Counted from the stretch's first letter, positions 1-12,971 are shown. The stretch: 64,000 bases of DNA from Micromonospora wenchangensis (GCF_002210435.1 NZ_MZMV01000032.1:16174-80173), one strand, 5' to 3'. A program made the numbers and translations. The notes: generated by a model not told the origin, from the letters alone.

Positions 1-1087
1 GTCGGCACCGCACCTCGGCCGGCGCGATGCCGTCCGCGTCGACCAGCACCCGACCGGCCCCGAACAGGTCACCGACCTGGAGGTACGCCCGCGCGGCGTC
101 GACCAGGTAGGCGGCCCGGTACTCGGCCGGCAGCAGCCGCCACCCCTCCCGACGGATCACCTGCTCGTGCCGGTAGACAGCCTCCCCACCGTCGCCCACC
201 TCGACAGCCGCCACCACCCGGGCCAGCTCGACCACGACCGGCCCGAAGCAGATCCGGTGGGGATCGTCACCACCCCCGACCCGGGTGGCGATCTCCGCAG
301 TCAGGTCGATCAGCTCGTCGGCCCGATGGGTGTCGCCGTGCTCGGCGGCGGCAAGGGCGGCCTGGAGCAGCAGCGTCCCGCAGAGCGCCTGCCGCGCCAC
401 CGTGGCGTCGCGTACCGGCCTCGGGGCGACGCGACGCGCGGCGGCCACGGTCGCCGCGAGCGCCAACTGACCACGGCTCAGGGCGCGCAGCGCCTGCCCC
501 ACCGCCACGGCCGCCGTCCCCGCCAGTACCGGATCATCGCCCGCCACGGCCATCGCCCGGTCGGCGGCCAGCCAGCCGAGGTCTGCCTCGCCGAGCTTCA
601 CCAGCACCGCCGAGGCGACCCGGTACGTCTGCACCAACAGCTCCGCCGCACCCTCGGGTGCTGTCGCGTACCGGCTCCGCACGGCGTCGAGCAACCCCGG
701 CAGCGTCCGCACCACCTGCGCGTAATGCGCGTGCTGGTAGGTCAGCCAGGCGTGCTCGACGTGCCGTCGCAGTTCCGCCGATGACACCACCCCGGCAGCG
801 ACGTGGTAGCGGGCGAGGGCGGCCCGCAACCCGTCCACCCCGTCCCCTTCACCGACCCGCGCCGACGACGGCAGCCGGGTCCCGAGCAGTACCGCGGGGT
901 CGACCCGCAACACCTCGGCGATCTCCTGGATCACCGAGTACCGGTCCAGCGCCCGGACCCCGCGTTCGACCTTGTCCACCCAGCTCTTCGACTTGCCGAG
1001 CCGGTCCGCGAGCATCTGTTGGGTCATCCTCCGCCGCACCCGCCAGCGCGCCACCCGCCGCCCGACCGGCAGGTCGTCAGCGCCCAC
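1..1087 (-). CDS. XRE-family helix-turn-helix regulator (3' end outside window)
   Basis: The reading frame is open on the minus strand from a GTG at 1087 to the left edge, so the C-terminus is missing. The first ~65 residues form a Cro/C1-type HTH: GRRVARWR, then TQQMLADRLGKSKSWVDKVE and a RALDRYSVIQEIAEVL helix. The remainder is an Ala/Leu-rich helical domain resembling the TPR-like sensor regions of actinobacterial XRE regulators. The GTG start overlaps the stop of the upstream 55-codon ORF, which suggests translational coupling. An internal ATG at 1027 is less likely because it would remove the first HTH helix. Ligand and targets cannot be read from the sequence. Confidence 0.8.
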   Translation of the reverse strand, partial: MGADDLPVGRRVARWRVRRRMTQQMLADRLGKSKSWVDKVERGVRALDRYSVIQEIAEVLRVDPAVLLGTRLPSSARVGEGDGVDGLRAALARYHVAAGVVSSAELRRHVEHAWLTYQHAHYAQVVRTLPGLLDAVRSRYATAPEGAAELLVQTYRVASAVLVKLGEADLGWLAADRAMAVAGDDPVLAGTAAVAVGQALRALSRGQLALAATVAAARRVAPRPVRDATVARQALCGTLLLQAALAAAEHGDTHRADELIDLTAEIATRVGGGDDPHRICFGPVVVELARVVAAVEVGDGGEAVYRHEQVIRREGWRLLPAEYRAAYLVDAARAYLQVGDLFGAGRVLVDADGIAPAEVRCR

Positions 1088-1244
1088 GCCGCCACCGCCG
1101 ATCCGGCACGGCGCGCGTCGTGTCCTCGACGGGTATCCGCTCCGCCTCGGCCAGCGCGAGAATGCGACGCTTGGCGGCCTCGTGCTCGGCGGCCTCGGCC
1201 TGCTCTCCCCGACTCGCGATCCGCTCATTCCCCTGCTCACGCAT
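1077..1244 (-). CDS. Small hypothetical protein coupled to the XRE regulator
   Basis: A 55-residue protein, strongly charged and Glu/Ala/Arg-rich, probably one helix followed by a basic tail (DRRWRRGR). An ATG at 1244 is preceded by a good GGAGG with 5-nt spacing, better than the in-frame GTG at 1262. Its TGA overlaps the GTG of the downstream XRE gene by 11 bases, so the pair is probably co-translated. I do not recognise a family. The ribosome site and overlap are the main evidence that it is real; a short leader ORF is the alternative. Confidence 0.5.
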   Translation of the reverse strand: MREQGNERIASRGEQAEAAEHEAAKRRILALAEAERIPVEDTTRAVPDRRWRRGR

Positions 1245-1456
1245 ATCCGCCTCCGTCGACACTCCGGGGGCCTTCGCCGGCTCCCCTGATGGGCTCAGCG
1301 AAGTCGACCGCTGGTCGACCGACCAGATGACGAGCTGTGTGCGCGATTGCGCCGCCCCTACCCCGGGTTGCGCGGGCTTGCGTGGGTCCCTGTCACGCCA
1401 GTTCTCCCTCTACGCTCGTCGCTGGTAGTAGCCAGTCGACTCCCGGGGGTAGATGA

Positions 1457-2833
1457 ATGGCGCGGTCGGTAACGAACAAGGCTCTTGATGCCCTGCTGTT
1501 CGCCGCTGGCTACGGCAATGCGCATGCCGCATTCGCCCGCCAGGTCAACCATGCGGGCCGGGCTCAGGGCATCTGGCGTTACGACGCGGCCAGCGTCTAC
1601 TGGTGGCTTCGTGGACGTCGGCCAGCTGAGCACGTGCAGATCGCGATGGCGGAGACGATCGCCCGGAAGCTCAGCCGTCCCGTGGAGATTTCGGAACTCG
1701 GATTCGTCGGCACCGATCTCGCGGATGCCGCCTATCCCTCGACTGCCGGCGGTGCCATCGATGCTGCCGGACGGCTCTGGACGCTCCTCGCCCATCGGGT
1801 CAACTCACCGATCGGAGGGGTGTTCCACAGCGGAGCGGCGCTACAGGCCGCGTTCGCTTGGCGGTACGACCTTCCCGACCCACAGGTGACCCGCGATGGG
1901 CGACCGTCGTTGACGGCGGCCGACATTCAACCGCTGCACCTCCTCGCCGGACACTTCGCCGACCTCGATCGACGCCACGGCGGCGGCTCCCCGCACACCC
2001 GCGCACTCATGGCCGATCTCCTCGCCCGGCAGGTAATTCCCATGTTGCATGGCGCCTATGCAGATGCTGTCGGGCGTGATCTCATGCGCGCCACCGCGGC
2101 GCTCTGCGGCCAGCTCGCCTTCATGTCCTACGACGCAGGTGAACACGGCATCGCCCAGCATCACGTCACCATCGCGCTACGACTCGCCAAGGCCGCAGAT
2201 GACCGCCTCTACGGTGCACATCTCCTGGCAAACCTCGCCACTCAGGCGACTTATCTCGGGAGTACCCGGGACGCCGCCCGACTCGCGGAGGCAGCCGTCG
2301 AGGGGGCAGGCCGCGCCCCCGCTGCGGTCCGAGCCCGGCTCTACACCACGGCAGCCAGCGCATACGGCCGTTCCGGGGAGAGACGCGCCTGTCGAGCAGC
2401 GCTCGCCAAGGCAGAGCGGGCTGTCGATCGGATGCGGAAGGACGAAAGCCCACAATGGGTGAGCTACTTCAGCCCGGCCCACCTCGCGGGTGCCACCCTG
2501 AAGTGCCTCAGCGACCTACGCCTGCACCGGCAAGCACTACGGCACGCGTCCGACGCGGTCACCCTCGCCAGCCCGAATGCCCGGACGCGCGCATTACACA
2601 GCGCCCTGATCGCGCTGACCCATGCTCAGGCCGGAGACATCGAAGCAGCCTGTACCTGGGGCCGGGAGGCTGCACGACACGCGTCGCAGGTTAGCTCTGC
2701 CCGGGTGACGCAGCGCGTCCAGGAACTCACCGCCGTGTTGAACCCCCACCGAGCGATGGCCGACGTCCACGACCTCCTCAGCACGCTCGCACCCGTACCG
2801 TCATCGCGCCCGCACCCGGGGCCGTTGAAGTAA
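1457..2833 (+). CDS. TPR-type regulatory protein with degenerate N-terminal HTH
   Basis: A 458-residue protein. The first ~85 residues look like an XRE-type DNA-binding segment (ASVYWWLRGRRPAEHVQIAM then IARKLSRPVEISELGF), and the remaining ~370 are Ala-rich helical repeats typical of tetratricopeptide regulators. It resembles a large actinomycete group of XRE/TPR regulators that includes NsdA-like proteins; assignment to NsdA itself is not claimed. The ATG at 1457 has GGGGGT upstream at 6-nt spacing. A NUDIX hydrolase follows 39 nt downstream, but that gene seems to have its own promoter. Confidence 0.8.
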   Translation: MARSVTNKALDALLFAAGYGNAHAAFARQVNHAGRAQGIWRYDAASVYWWLRGRRPAEHVQIAMAETIARKLSRPVEISELGFVGTDLADAAYPSTAGGAIDAAGRLWTLLAHRVNSPIGGVFHSGAALQAAFAWRYDLPDPQVTRDGRPSLTAADIQPLHLLAGHFADLDRRHGGGSPHTRALMADLLARQVIPMLHGAYADAVGRDLMRATAALCGQLAFMSYDAGEHGIAQHHVTIALRLAKAADDRLYGAHLLANLATQATYLGSTRDAARLAEAAVEGAGRAPAAVRARLYTTAASAYGRSGERRACRAALAKAERAVDRMRKDESPQWVSYFSPAHLAGATLKCLSDLRLHRQALRHASDAVTLASPNARTRALHSALIALTHAQAGDIEAACTWGREAARHASQVSSARVTQRVQELTAVLNPHRAMADVHDLLSTLAPVPSSRPHPGPLK

Positions 2834-2859
2834 CGCAAGCTCGCATCGACACCTCCGGC

Positions 2860-2865
2860 TAACGT
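2860..2865 (+). promoter_or_regulatory. Putative -10 box for a leaderless NUDIX transcript
   Basis: TAACGT lies 7 nt before the GTG start of the NUDIX gene and no ribosome-binding sequence is present, so transcription probably begins at the start codon itself. A clear -35 is not visible. Confidence 0.4.
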
Positions 2866-2872
2866 CACACAC

Positions 2873-3373
2873 GTGACGTGGACGGAGCCCAGCACCTGGT
2901 ATGCGAACCTGCCCGCCTTCCATGCCGCCACGGCCGCCTTCATCACCGACGCGGTGGGCGATGTGCTCCTCGTCAAGCCCACCTACCGCGATCACTGGGC
3001 CTTCCCGGGCGGGTACGTGGAACAGGACGAGTACCCGCACCAGGCATGTGCCCGCGAAGCCCGGGAAGAACTCGGCATCGCCGTGGCGGTGGGTGAGCTA
3101 CTTGTCGTGGACTGGGCACCCCCGGCCGGGCAACGGCCGCGTGCCCTCGTCCACTTCACCTTCGACTGTGGGACCGTCACCCGACACGACGGTTTCACCC
3201 TGCCGAGGCAGGAGATCGAAGACGCTGGTTTCTTCGCACCTGACGAAGCCCAACAACGCCTTCCCGGCAACGTCGCCCCACGGGTGGGTGCCGCGATTCG
3301 CGCACGAACCCGTCGTACCCCGATCTACCTCGCCGACGGCGGAACCGCTGCACGGCAATGCCGGCAGGATTGA
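2873..3373 (+). CDS. NUDIX hydrolase
   Basis: A 166-residue protein with a complete Nudix box at about residues 45-67: GGYVEQDE followed by REAREELGI, matching Gx5Ex7REUxEExGU with its Mg-binding glutamates. The preceding strand reads AAFITDAVGDVLLVKPTY and WAFPGG, the usual fold entry. It should hydrolyse a nucleoside diphosphate linked to another moiety; the substrate is not predictable. It starts with GTG and is probably translated from a leaderless mRNA. It is convergent with treZ. Confidence 0.85.
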   Translation: MTWTEPSTWYANLPAFHAATAAFITDAVGDVLLVKPTYRDHWAFPGGYVEQDEYPHQACAREAREELGIAVAVGELLVVDWAPPAGQRPRALVHFTFDCGTVTRHDGFTLPRQEIEDAGFFAPDEAQQRLPGNVAPRVGAAIRARTRRTPIYLADGGTAARQCRQD

Positions 3374-3462
3374 TCTACCCGAGACCTTCCCGACCTTTTC
3401 CTGCCTGCTGTGGGCCGGCGTGAGCGGCCGGGTCTGGAGCCTCATCGTGGCTTCCGCCGCGC

Positions 3463-5196
3463 TCAGAGCGCCACGATCGCCGCCGTCTCCGCCGGCAGCT
3501 CGACCCGGTCGCGCATCACCGTGACGCCCTCCCCGGTGGTGAGCAGCACCCGGCGGGCCACCCCGGGCAGGGTGACCCGCTGCGGCCGGCCGGCAAGGTT
3601 CGCCACCACCAGGCACTCGCCCCGGCGAACCACCAGGAACTGGTCGCCGTGGCGTACCTGCATGCGGTGCAGCCGGGGGTCGGACAGGTCGGCCCGGTTC
3701 TTGCGCAGCGCGATCAGCCGCCGGTAGAACTCGTACATCTCGCGGTGTTCGGGTTTGTCCAGCTCGGCCCAGTCGAGCCGGGAGCGGAGGAAGGTCTGCG
3801 GGTCCTGCGGGTCGGGCACGTCACCCGGCGGCCAGCCGTGCGCGGCGAACTCCCGCCGCCGGCCGGTGGCCACCGCCGCCGCCAGCTCCGGCTCCGGGTG
3901 ACTGGTGAAGAACTGCCACGGGGTGCTGGCCGCCCACTCCTCCCCCATGAACAGCATCGGGGTGAAGGGCGCGGTCAGCAGCAGCATCGCCCCGACCCGC
4001 AGCAGCGCGGGCGACAGCCCGGCGGAGATCCGGTCGCCGGTGGCCCGGTTGCCGACCTGGTCGTGGTTCTGCAGGTACGCAACGAACCGGTGCCCGGGGA
4101 CGGTGTGCCGGTCCACCGGGCGGCCGTGGGTGCGGTTGCGGAAGCTGGACCAGGTGCCGGCGTGGAAGAACGCCCCGGTCAGCACGTCGGTCAGGCACTC
4201 CAGCGAGCCGAAGTCGCCGTAGTAGCCCTGCCGTTCCCCGGTGAGCAGGGTGTGCAGGGCGTGGTGGGCGTCGTCGTTCCACTGCGCGTGCAGGCCGTAG
4301 CCGCCGGCCTCCCGGGCGGTGATCAGCCGGGGGTCGTTGAGGTCGGACTCGGCGATCAGCGACAGCGGGCGGCCCAGGTGGGTGGCGAGCGAATCCACCT
4401 CGACCGCCAGCTGCTCCAGCAGGTGGGTGGCCCGGGTGTCGGGCATCGCGTGCACGGCGTCGAGCCGCAGGCCGTCGACGTGGTAGTCGCGCAGCCACAT
4501 CAGCACCGAGTCGATGATGTAGCGGCGCACCCCGTCGGAGTGCGGGCCGTCCAGGTTGACCGTGCGGCCCCACGGGTTGCTCTGCTCGCTCAGGTACGGC
4601 GCGAAGTTCGGCGCGTAGGCCCCGGAGGGCCCGAAATGGTTGTAGACGACGTCGAGGATCACCCCCAGACCCTTGGCGTGGGCGGCGTCGACAAGCCGTT
4701 TCAGCCCGTCCGGCCCGCCGTAGGGTTCGTGCGGGGCGAACCAGCAGACCCCGTCGTAGCCCCAGTTGTGCTCGCCGTTGAAGGCGTTGACCGGGAGCAA
4801 CTCGATCAGGTCGACGCCGAGGTCGACCAGGTGGTCGAGGCGGTCGATCGCCGCGTCGAAGGTGCCCTGCGGGGTGAACGTGCCGATGTGCAGCTCGTAG
4901 AGGATGCTGCCGGACAGTTGCCGGCCGGTCCAGCCCTGGTCGGTCCAATCGAAGGCGGCGTGGTCGTAGCGCCGGCTAGGCCCGTGCACCCCGGCCGGCT
5001 GCCACGCCGAACGCGGGTCGGGCAGCGGGGTGTCCTCGTCATCGAGCAGGAACGCGTAGTCGGTGCCGGGGCCGGCGTCGGGCACCTCGACCCGCCACCA
5101 CCCGTCCGGCCCGGCCCGCATGTCATGGTCGGCGACGCCGGGCAGACGCAGCCGGAGCCGGGCGACGTCGGGCGCCCAGACGGTGAACTCGGTCAT
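3463..5196 (-). CDS. treZ: Malto-oligosyltrehalose trehalohydrolase
   Basis: A 577-residue GH13 enzyme that releases trehalose from maltooligosyl-trehalose, the last step of the TreXYZ route. An N-terminal carbohydrate-binding-like domain (about 1-90, FTVWAPDVARLRLRLPG) precedes the barrel. GH13 regions are visible: VILDVVYNHFGP, GLRLDAVHAM with the nucleophile Asp near 246, LIAESDLNDPR with the acid/base Glu, and YLQNHDQVGNR with the third Asp. The ATG overlaps the end of treY by 4 bp (ATGA), so it is translationally coupled as the last gene of a treX-treY-treZ operon. Length is normal. Confidence 0.95.
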   Translation of the reverse strand: MTEFTVWAPDVARLRLRLPGVADHDMRAGPDGWWRVEVPDAGPGTDYAFLLDDEDTPLPDPRSAWQPAGVHGPSRRYDHAAFDWTDQGWTGRQLSGSILYELHIGTFTPQGTFDAAIDRLDHLVDLGVDLIELLPVNAFNGEHNWGYDGVCWFAPHEPYGGPDGLKRLVDAAHAKGLGVILDVVYNHFGPSGAYAPNFAPYLSEQSNPWGRTVNLDGPHSDGVRRYIIDSVLMWLRDYHVDGLRLDAVHAMPDTRATHLLEQLAVEVDSLATHLGRPLSLIAESDLNDPRLITAREAGGYGLHAQWNDDAHHALHTLLTGERQGYYGDFGSLECLTDVLTGAFFHAGTWSSFRNRTHGRPVDRHTVPGHRFVAYLQNHDQVGNRATGDRISAGLSPALLRVGAMLLLTAPFTPMLFMGEEWAASTPWQFFTSHPEPELAAAVATGRRREFAAHGWPPGDVPDPQDPQTFLRSRLDWAELDKPEHREMYEFYRRLIALRKNRADLSDPRLHRMQVRHGDQFLVVRRGECLVVANLAGRPQRVTLPGVARRVLLTTGEGVTVMRDRVELPAETAAIVAL

Positions 5197-7553
5197 GCGG
5201 CAGCCTCCGCGGGGTCGGTGGGAGCCAGCAGGGCGGTGGGCGCGAGCACGGCGGTGGGCGCGAGCAGGGCCACCGGATAGGTGTCCAGCAGATCATGAAG
5301 GAGCAGCTCAGACCCACTGTAGACCTGGCCGGTGAACACGTCGGTAACACTGTTGCCGGGCATCGACAGGCGGGTGTCGCGCCAGCCGCCGTCGCGGGCC
5401 AGCCCCACCGGCAGCCGGGTGGCCACCGCGACCGCCCCACCCCGGTCGAAGGCGACCACGTGCGCGGCGGCCGGCCCGTGCGCGGCGACCGGCCGGTAAC
5501 CGTCGAACAGCTCCGGGTGGTCGCGGCGCAGCCGCAGCGTGCGGGAGACCACCAGCAGCTTGGCCGCGCCGTCGGCGGCCACCGCCGGCTGCCAGCCGGC
5601 ATCGAGCCGGGCCAGCAGCTCCCGGCGTACGGCGAAGTCGACCGGGCGGCGGTTGTCCGGGTCGACCAGGGAGTTCTCCCACAGCTCGGTGCCCTGGTAG
5701 GTGTCGGGCACCCCGGGCATGGCGAGCTGCACCAGCTTCTGCCCGAGCGCGTTGGACCAGCCGGCCGGGGTGACCGCGTCGACGAACCCGGTGATCTCCG
5801 CGTGCAGTTGCGGGTCGTCGTACATCCGGTCGACCAGGTCGTGCAGGTCGCGTTCGAAGGTCGGGTCGGGGTCGGCCCAGCTCGTCGACACCGACGCCTC
5901 CCGGGCCGCCTTCTCCACGTACGCGTGCAGCCGCTCCCGGTCGATCGGCCAGGCGCCCACTGCGGTCTGCCACACCAGGTGGGCGAACGCCGGATCGGCC
6001 AGCGGCACGCGGGCCGTCCAGTCGCCGACCTGCTCCGCCCAGCGGGCCGGCAGCTCGGCGAGCACGGCGAGCCGGGCCCGGACGTCCTCACCGCGCTTGG
6101 TGTCGTGGGTCGACAGCGTGGTCATGCCCGTCGGCCAGCGGACCTGCCTGGCGGCGGCGAACCGGTGGAACTCCGCCGGGGGCACCCCGAAGTGGGCGGG
6201 TGAGCCGCCGACCTCGTTCAGCGCCACGAACCGGCTCCACCGGTAGTAGGCGGTGTCCTCCACCCCCTTGGCCATCACCGCGCCGGTGAGCTGCGGGAAC
6301 CGGGCGGCCAGCTCGTGCCCGGGACGCCGCAGCAGGGCGGTCACCGCGTCGAGGGTGGCGGTGAGGTCGGGTCGGCGGCGGCCCGCCTCGGCACGGGCGG
6401 CGGCCAGGTGCCGGGCCCCGTGCGGCGGGTAGCCGCGGTAGACCGGGAAGCAGGCGGCCAGCTCCGCCAGGGCTGCCCGGGTGGCGTCGGGGTCGAGGTC
6501 GGGGGCGAGGGCGGCGAGCCGGCCCAGTTCGGCGGCGAGCAGCCGGGTGGCGGCCGCCAGCTTGGTGGCGTGGGTGAGATCCTGCCAGGACGTGTGGTGA
6601 CCGGTGAGCCGGGCGTCGAGGGCGGTGAAGTCGCCCTCGGCCCGCCCGTCGACGAACAGCCCGCAGACCGCGGCCAGCGCGTCGTAGCCGGTGGTGCCGT
6701 CGACCGGCCAGTCGGGCAGCTCCTCGCCGTACTCCAGGATCTTCTCCACCACCAGCCAGGCGTGCGGGGCGGCGGCGCGCAACCGGGCCAGGTAGCCGGC
6801 CGGGTCGCGCAGGCCGTCGGGGTGGTCGACGCGGATGCCGTCGACCTCACCGGCGGCCACCCAGCGCAGCACCTCGGCGTGGGTGGCGTCGAAGACCGCC
6901 GGGTCCTCCACCCGCAGCCCGGCCAGGTCGGACACGGCGAAGAACCGGCGGTACGTCAGCTCGGTGTCGCCGCGCCGCCAAGAGACCAGCTCGTAGTGCT
7001 GCCGGTCGTGCACCTCGCGGGGGCTGCCGTCGCCGGTGCCGTCGGCGACCGGGAACCGGTGCTCGTGGTAGCGCAGCTCCCCGTCGACCAGCTTGAGGTC
7101 GTCGACGGCGTCGGGGCTGTCGGCGAGCACCGGCAGCAGCAGCCGGCCCCGCTCCCAGTCGATGTCGAACCAGTCGGCGTACGCCGACGCCCGGCCCCGG
7201 CGCAGCACGTCCCACCAGGCCGGGTTCGCCGCCGGCTGGGCGACCCCGGCATGGTTGGGCACGATGTCGACGACCAGGCCGAGCCCGGCCGCCCGCGACG
7301 CCCGGACCAGCCGCTGCCGGCCGGCCTCCCCGCCCAGCTCCGGGTTGGTGGCGCGGTGGTCGACCACGTCGTAGCCGTGCGCGGAGCCGGGGGTGGCGGT
7401 GAGCAGGGGCGCGGTGTAGAGGTGGGTGACGCCCAGGTCGGCGAGCCAGTCGGCCAGCGCGGCGGTGGTGTCGAGGTCGAACCCGGGTCGGACCTGGACG
7501 CGGTAGGTCGACCCGACCGTCGCCGTCGAGTCGGGTCGGGGCTGTGCGGGCAT
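5193..7553 (-). CDS. treY: Maltooligosyl trehalose synthase
   Basis: A 786-residue GH13 isomerase that converts the reducing-end alpha-1,4 bond of maltodextrins to alpha,alpha-1,1. Diagnostic stretches are YRVQVRPGFDLDTTAALADW, HLYTAPLLTATPGSAHGYDV, VDGIRVDHPDGLRDP (nucleophile Asp), VVEKILEYGEELP (acid/base Glu) and STHDTKRGEDVRARL (transition-state Asp). The last two strongly favour TreY over other GH13 enzymes. The ATG lies one base after the treX stop (TGACATG) and its own stop overlaps treZ, so it is the middle gene of the operon. The C-terminus has an unusual repeat of APTAVL/APTALL. Confidence 0.95.
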   Translation of the reverse strand: MPAQPRPDSTATVGSTYRVQVRPGFDLDTTAALADWLADLGVTHLYTAPLLTATPGSAHGYDVVDHRATNPELGGEAGRQRLVRASRAAGLGLVVDIVPNHAGVAQPAANPAWWDVLRRGRASAYADWFDIDWERGRLLLPVLADSPDAVDDLKLVDGELRYHEHRFPVADGTGDGSPREVHDRQHYELVSWRRGDTELTYRRFFAVSDLAGLRVEDPAVFDATHAEVLRWVAAGEVDGIRVDHPDGLRDPAGYLARLRAAAPHAWLVVEKILEYGEELPDWPVDGTTGYDALAAVCGLFVDGRAEGDFTALDARLTGHHTSWQDLTHATKLAAATRLLAAELGRLAALAPDLDPDATRAALAELAACFPVYRGYPPHGARHLAAARAEAGRRRPDLTATLDAVTALLRRPGHELAARFPQLTGAVMAKGVEDTAYYRWSRFVALNEVGGSPAHFGVPPAEFHRFAAARQVRWPTGMTTLSTHDTKRGEDVRARLAVLAELPARWAEQVGDWTARVPLADPAFAHLVWQTAVGAWPIDRERLHAYVEKAAREASVSTSWADPDPTFERDLHDLVDRMYDDPQLHAEITGFVDAVTPAGWSNALGQKLVQLAMPGVPDTYQGTELWENSLVDPDNRRPVDFAVRRELLARLDAGWQPAVAADGAAKLLVVSRTLRLRRDHPELFDGYRPVAAHGPAAAHVVAFDRGGAVAVATRLPVGLARDGGWRDTRLSMPGNSVTDVFTGQVYSGSELLLHDLLDTYPVALLAPTAVLAPTALLAPTDPAEAAA

Positions 7554-7554
7554 G

Positions 7555-9675
<2,121 letters not shown>

Positions 9676-9997
9676 GTCGCTCCTTAGGCCCATGATCATG
9701 AGCACACCGGCCGGGTCGGAGACCGCCGGTGCGCACGCCACTGATGCCCCGCGGCCGGTCCGGCCAACCCACCCGTTCGGACGACGCCCGACATCCGCCC
9801 GTCCGAGGGGTCACGCACCGTCGGGTGTCGTCCGTCACGATAGGCCCTTTCGAGATGCGCCGGGCCGCGTGATGCCCTTTGCTTGACGCGGACGCGCCCG
9901 CGTGGGTGGGTCCGCCCTCGGCCCCGGCCATCCCACCACCATCCCTTCCGCCGTCATCGTTGCCGGCGCGACCCTGTGTGCACGGACGGAGATCGAT
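9676..9997. other. Divergent intergenic region treX / GT4, with a dyad
   Basis: This 322-bp gap holds the promoters of two divergent storage-glucan units. The clearest structure is an inverted repeat with 15-base arms at 9778-9792 and 9820-9834 (one mismatch) around a 27-base spacer, which could be a regulator site or an RNA hairpin. TTGACG at 9883-9888 resembles a -35 on the plus strand, but I found no matching -10. Confidence 0.35.
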
Positions 9998-11404
9998 GTG
10001 ACCACCCTGCGGGTCGACGACCAGTTCGCGACCGCTGTGGACCGGACCTGCCGGCCCACCCCCACCTCCCGGCCCCAGGTCCCCCAGCAGGGCGGCGGCT
10101 CCGGCGTGCCCCCGCGCACCCGGCGCATCCTGATGCTGTCCTGGGAGTACCCGCCGGTGCTGGTGGGCGGGCTCGGCCGGCACGTGCACGCCCTGTCGGT
10201 GGCGCTGGCCGCCGCCGGGCACGAGGTCACCGTGGTCACCCGGCACACCGACGGCGCCCCGCTGGAGGAGTACGCCGACGGCGTGCGGATCGTCCGGGCG
10301 GCCGAGGACCCGGTGACCTTCCCGCTGGCCACCGACTCGTTGCTGGCCTGGACGATGGCGTTCAACCACACCCTGACCCGGGCCGCGCTGCGGGCCGCCG
10401 AGTCCGGCGCGTACGACGTGATCCACGCCCACGACTGGCTGGTCGCGCACACCGCCATGACGCTGCGCGCGCACCTGGACGTGCCGCTGGTCAGCACCAT
10501 CCACGCCACCGAGGCCGGCCGGCACCAGGGCTGGCTGCCGGGCGAGATGAACCGCACCATCCACGGGGTGGAGCAGTGGCTGGCCGCCGAGTCCGGCCGG
10601 GTGATCGTCTGCTCCGGGTACATGCGCGACGAGGTCAACGCGCTGTTCGACGTGCCGATCGGCCGGGTCGACGTGGTGCCCAACGGGGTCGAGCCGCACC
10701 GGTGGAAGGTGCCGGCCTCGGCGGTCACCTCGGCCCGCGCCCGGTTCGCCGGGGACGGCCCGCTGGTCACCTTCGCCGGCCGGCTGGTCTACGAGAAGGG
10801 CGTCCAGCACCTGCTCGCCGGCCTGCCCCGGCTGCGTGAGCGGCACCCCGGCCTGCGCGCGGTGATCGTCGGTGACGGGCCGTACAAGGCCCAACTGGAG
10901 GCCGAGGTGCACCGGCTCGGGCTGGGCGGCACGGTCGCCATGCCGGGCTTCCTCGGCGGCACCGACCTGCCGGCCGTGATGGCCGCCTCGGACTGCTTCG
11001 CGGTGCCCAGCATCTACGAGCCGTTCGGGATGGTCGCCCTGGAGGGGGCGGCGGCCGGCGCGCCGCTCGCGGTCGCCGAGACCGGCGGGCTGGCCGAGAT
11101 CGTCGAGCCGGGGGTGACCGGGGTGACCTTCGCCCCGGAGGACCCGGCCGACCTCACCGAGGCCGTGCACGCGCTGCTGTCGGACCGGGAGCGTGCCCGG
11201 GTGCTCGCCCGCCGGGCCCGCGCCATGGTCCACGAGCAGTACGGCTGGTCGGCGATCGCCCAGCGCACCGCGACGGCGTACGCCTCGGCGATCGCCGGGG
11301 ACGCCGCGTTCACCGCGCAGCGTGCCGAGCAGCGGATGGCCACCGGCCGGGTCACCGCCCCGATCCCGGCGGGCAACCTGCTCGTCGCCGCCGGCCTGCG
11401 CTGA
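9998..11404 (+). CDS. GT4 alpha-glucan synthase (Rv3032-like)
   Basis: A 468-residue retaining glycosyltransferase. The N-terminal RILMLSWEYPPVLVGGLGRH segment closely resembles mycobacterial Rv3032, an alpha-1,4-glucosyltransferase of glycogen and methylglucose lipopolysaccharide synthesis. The GT4 E-x7-E motif is present in SIYEPFGMVALEGAAAG, and VTFAGRLVYEKGVQHLL begins the nucleotide-sugar domain. Start: a GTG at 9998 has GGAG 7 nt upstream; an in-frame ATG at 9902 lacks a ribosome site and would add a non-conserved leader. Divergence from treXYZ suggests synthesis and breakdown of one glucan pool. A GlgA-type annotation is possible, but the N-terminus fits the Rv3032 group better. Confidence 0.85.
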   Translation: MTTLRVDDQFATAVDRTCRPTPTSRPQVPQQGGGSGVPPRTRRILMLSWEYPPVLVGGLGRHVHALSVALAAAGHEVTVVTRHTDGAPLEEYADGVRIVRAAEDPVTFPLATDSLLAWTMAFNHTLTRAALRAAESGAYDVIHAHDWLVAHTAMTLRAHLDVPLVSTIHATEAGRHQGWLPGEMNRTIHGVEQWLAAESGRVIVCSGYMRDEVNALFDVPIGRVDVVPNGVEPHRWKVPASAVTSARARFAGDGPLVTFAGRLVYEKGVQHLLAGLPRLRERHPGLRAVIVGDGPYKAQLEAEVHRLGLGGTVAMPGFLGGTDLPAVMAASDCFAVPSIYEPFGMVALEGAAAGAPLAVAETGGLAEIVEPGVTGVTFAPEDPADLTEAVHALLSDRERARVLARRARAMVHEQYGWSAIAQRTATAYASAIAGDAAFTAQRAEQRMATGRVTAPIPAGNLLVAAGLR

Positions 11405-11416
11405 CACCGCAGCGTC

Positions 11417-11465
11417 CACGACGAAGGCCGCCGACCCCGCTGCGGGGTCGGCGGCCTTCGTCGTG
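11417..11465. terminator. Strong bidirectional terminator
   Basis: A perfect 22-bp inverted repeat (arms 11417-11438 and 11444-11465) with a 5-base loop sits between the convergent stop codons of the GT4 gene and citrate synthase. No long T-tract is needed or seen on either side, as is common in actinomycetes. Confidence 0.9.
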
Positions 11466-11472
11466 ACCGGGG

Positions 11473-12756
<1,284 letters not shown>

Positions 12757-12971
12757 GTGGTTCCTCGCTTCGCCGGCGAATCTTCGTTGAATTGCCTTCG
12801 CTTTTACCGTAATCGCGGTCGCGGGGATACCGCCCGCCGTGGTTCTGCGGTGAGGTATGCGTCACCCGTTTCCCGACCCGGCGGCGCGGAAACCCGCCCC
12901 GGCGCGGGCGGGTCACCCGCGACCGGACACCCGGAACGACACGGCGGAAAGCGGCGAAAGCCGACGAAAGC

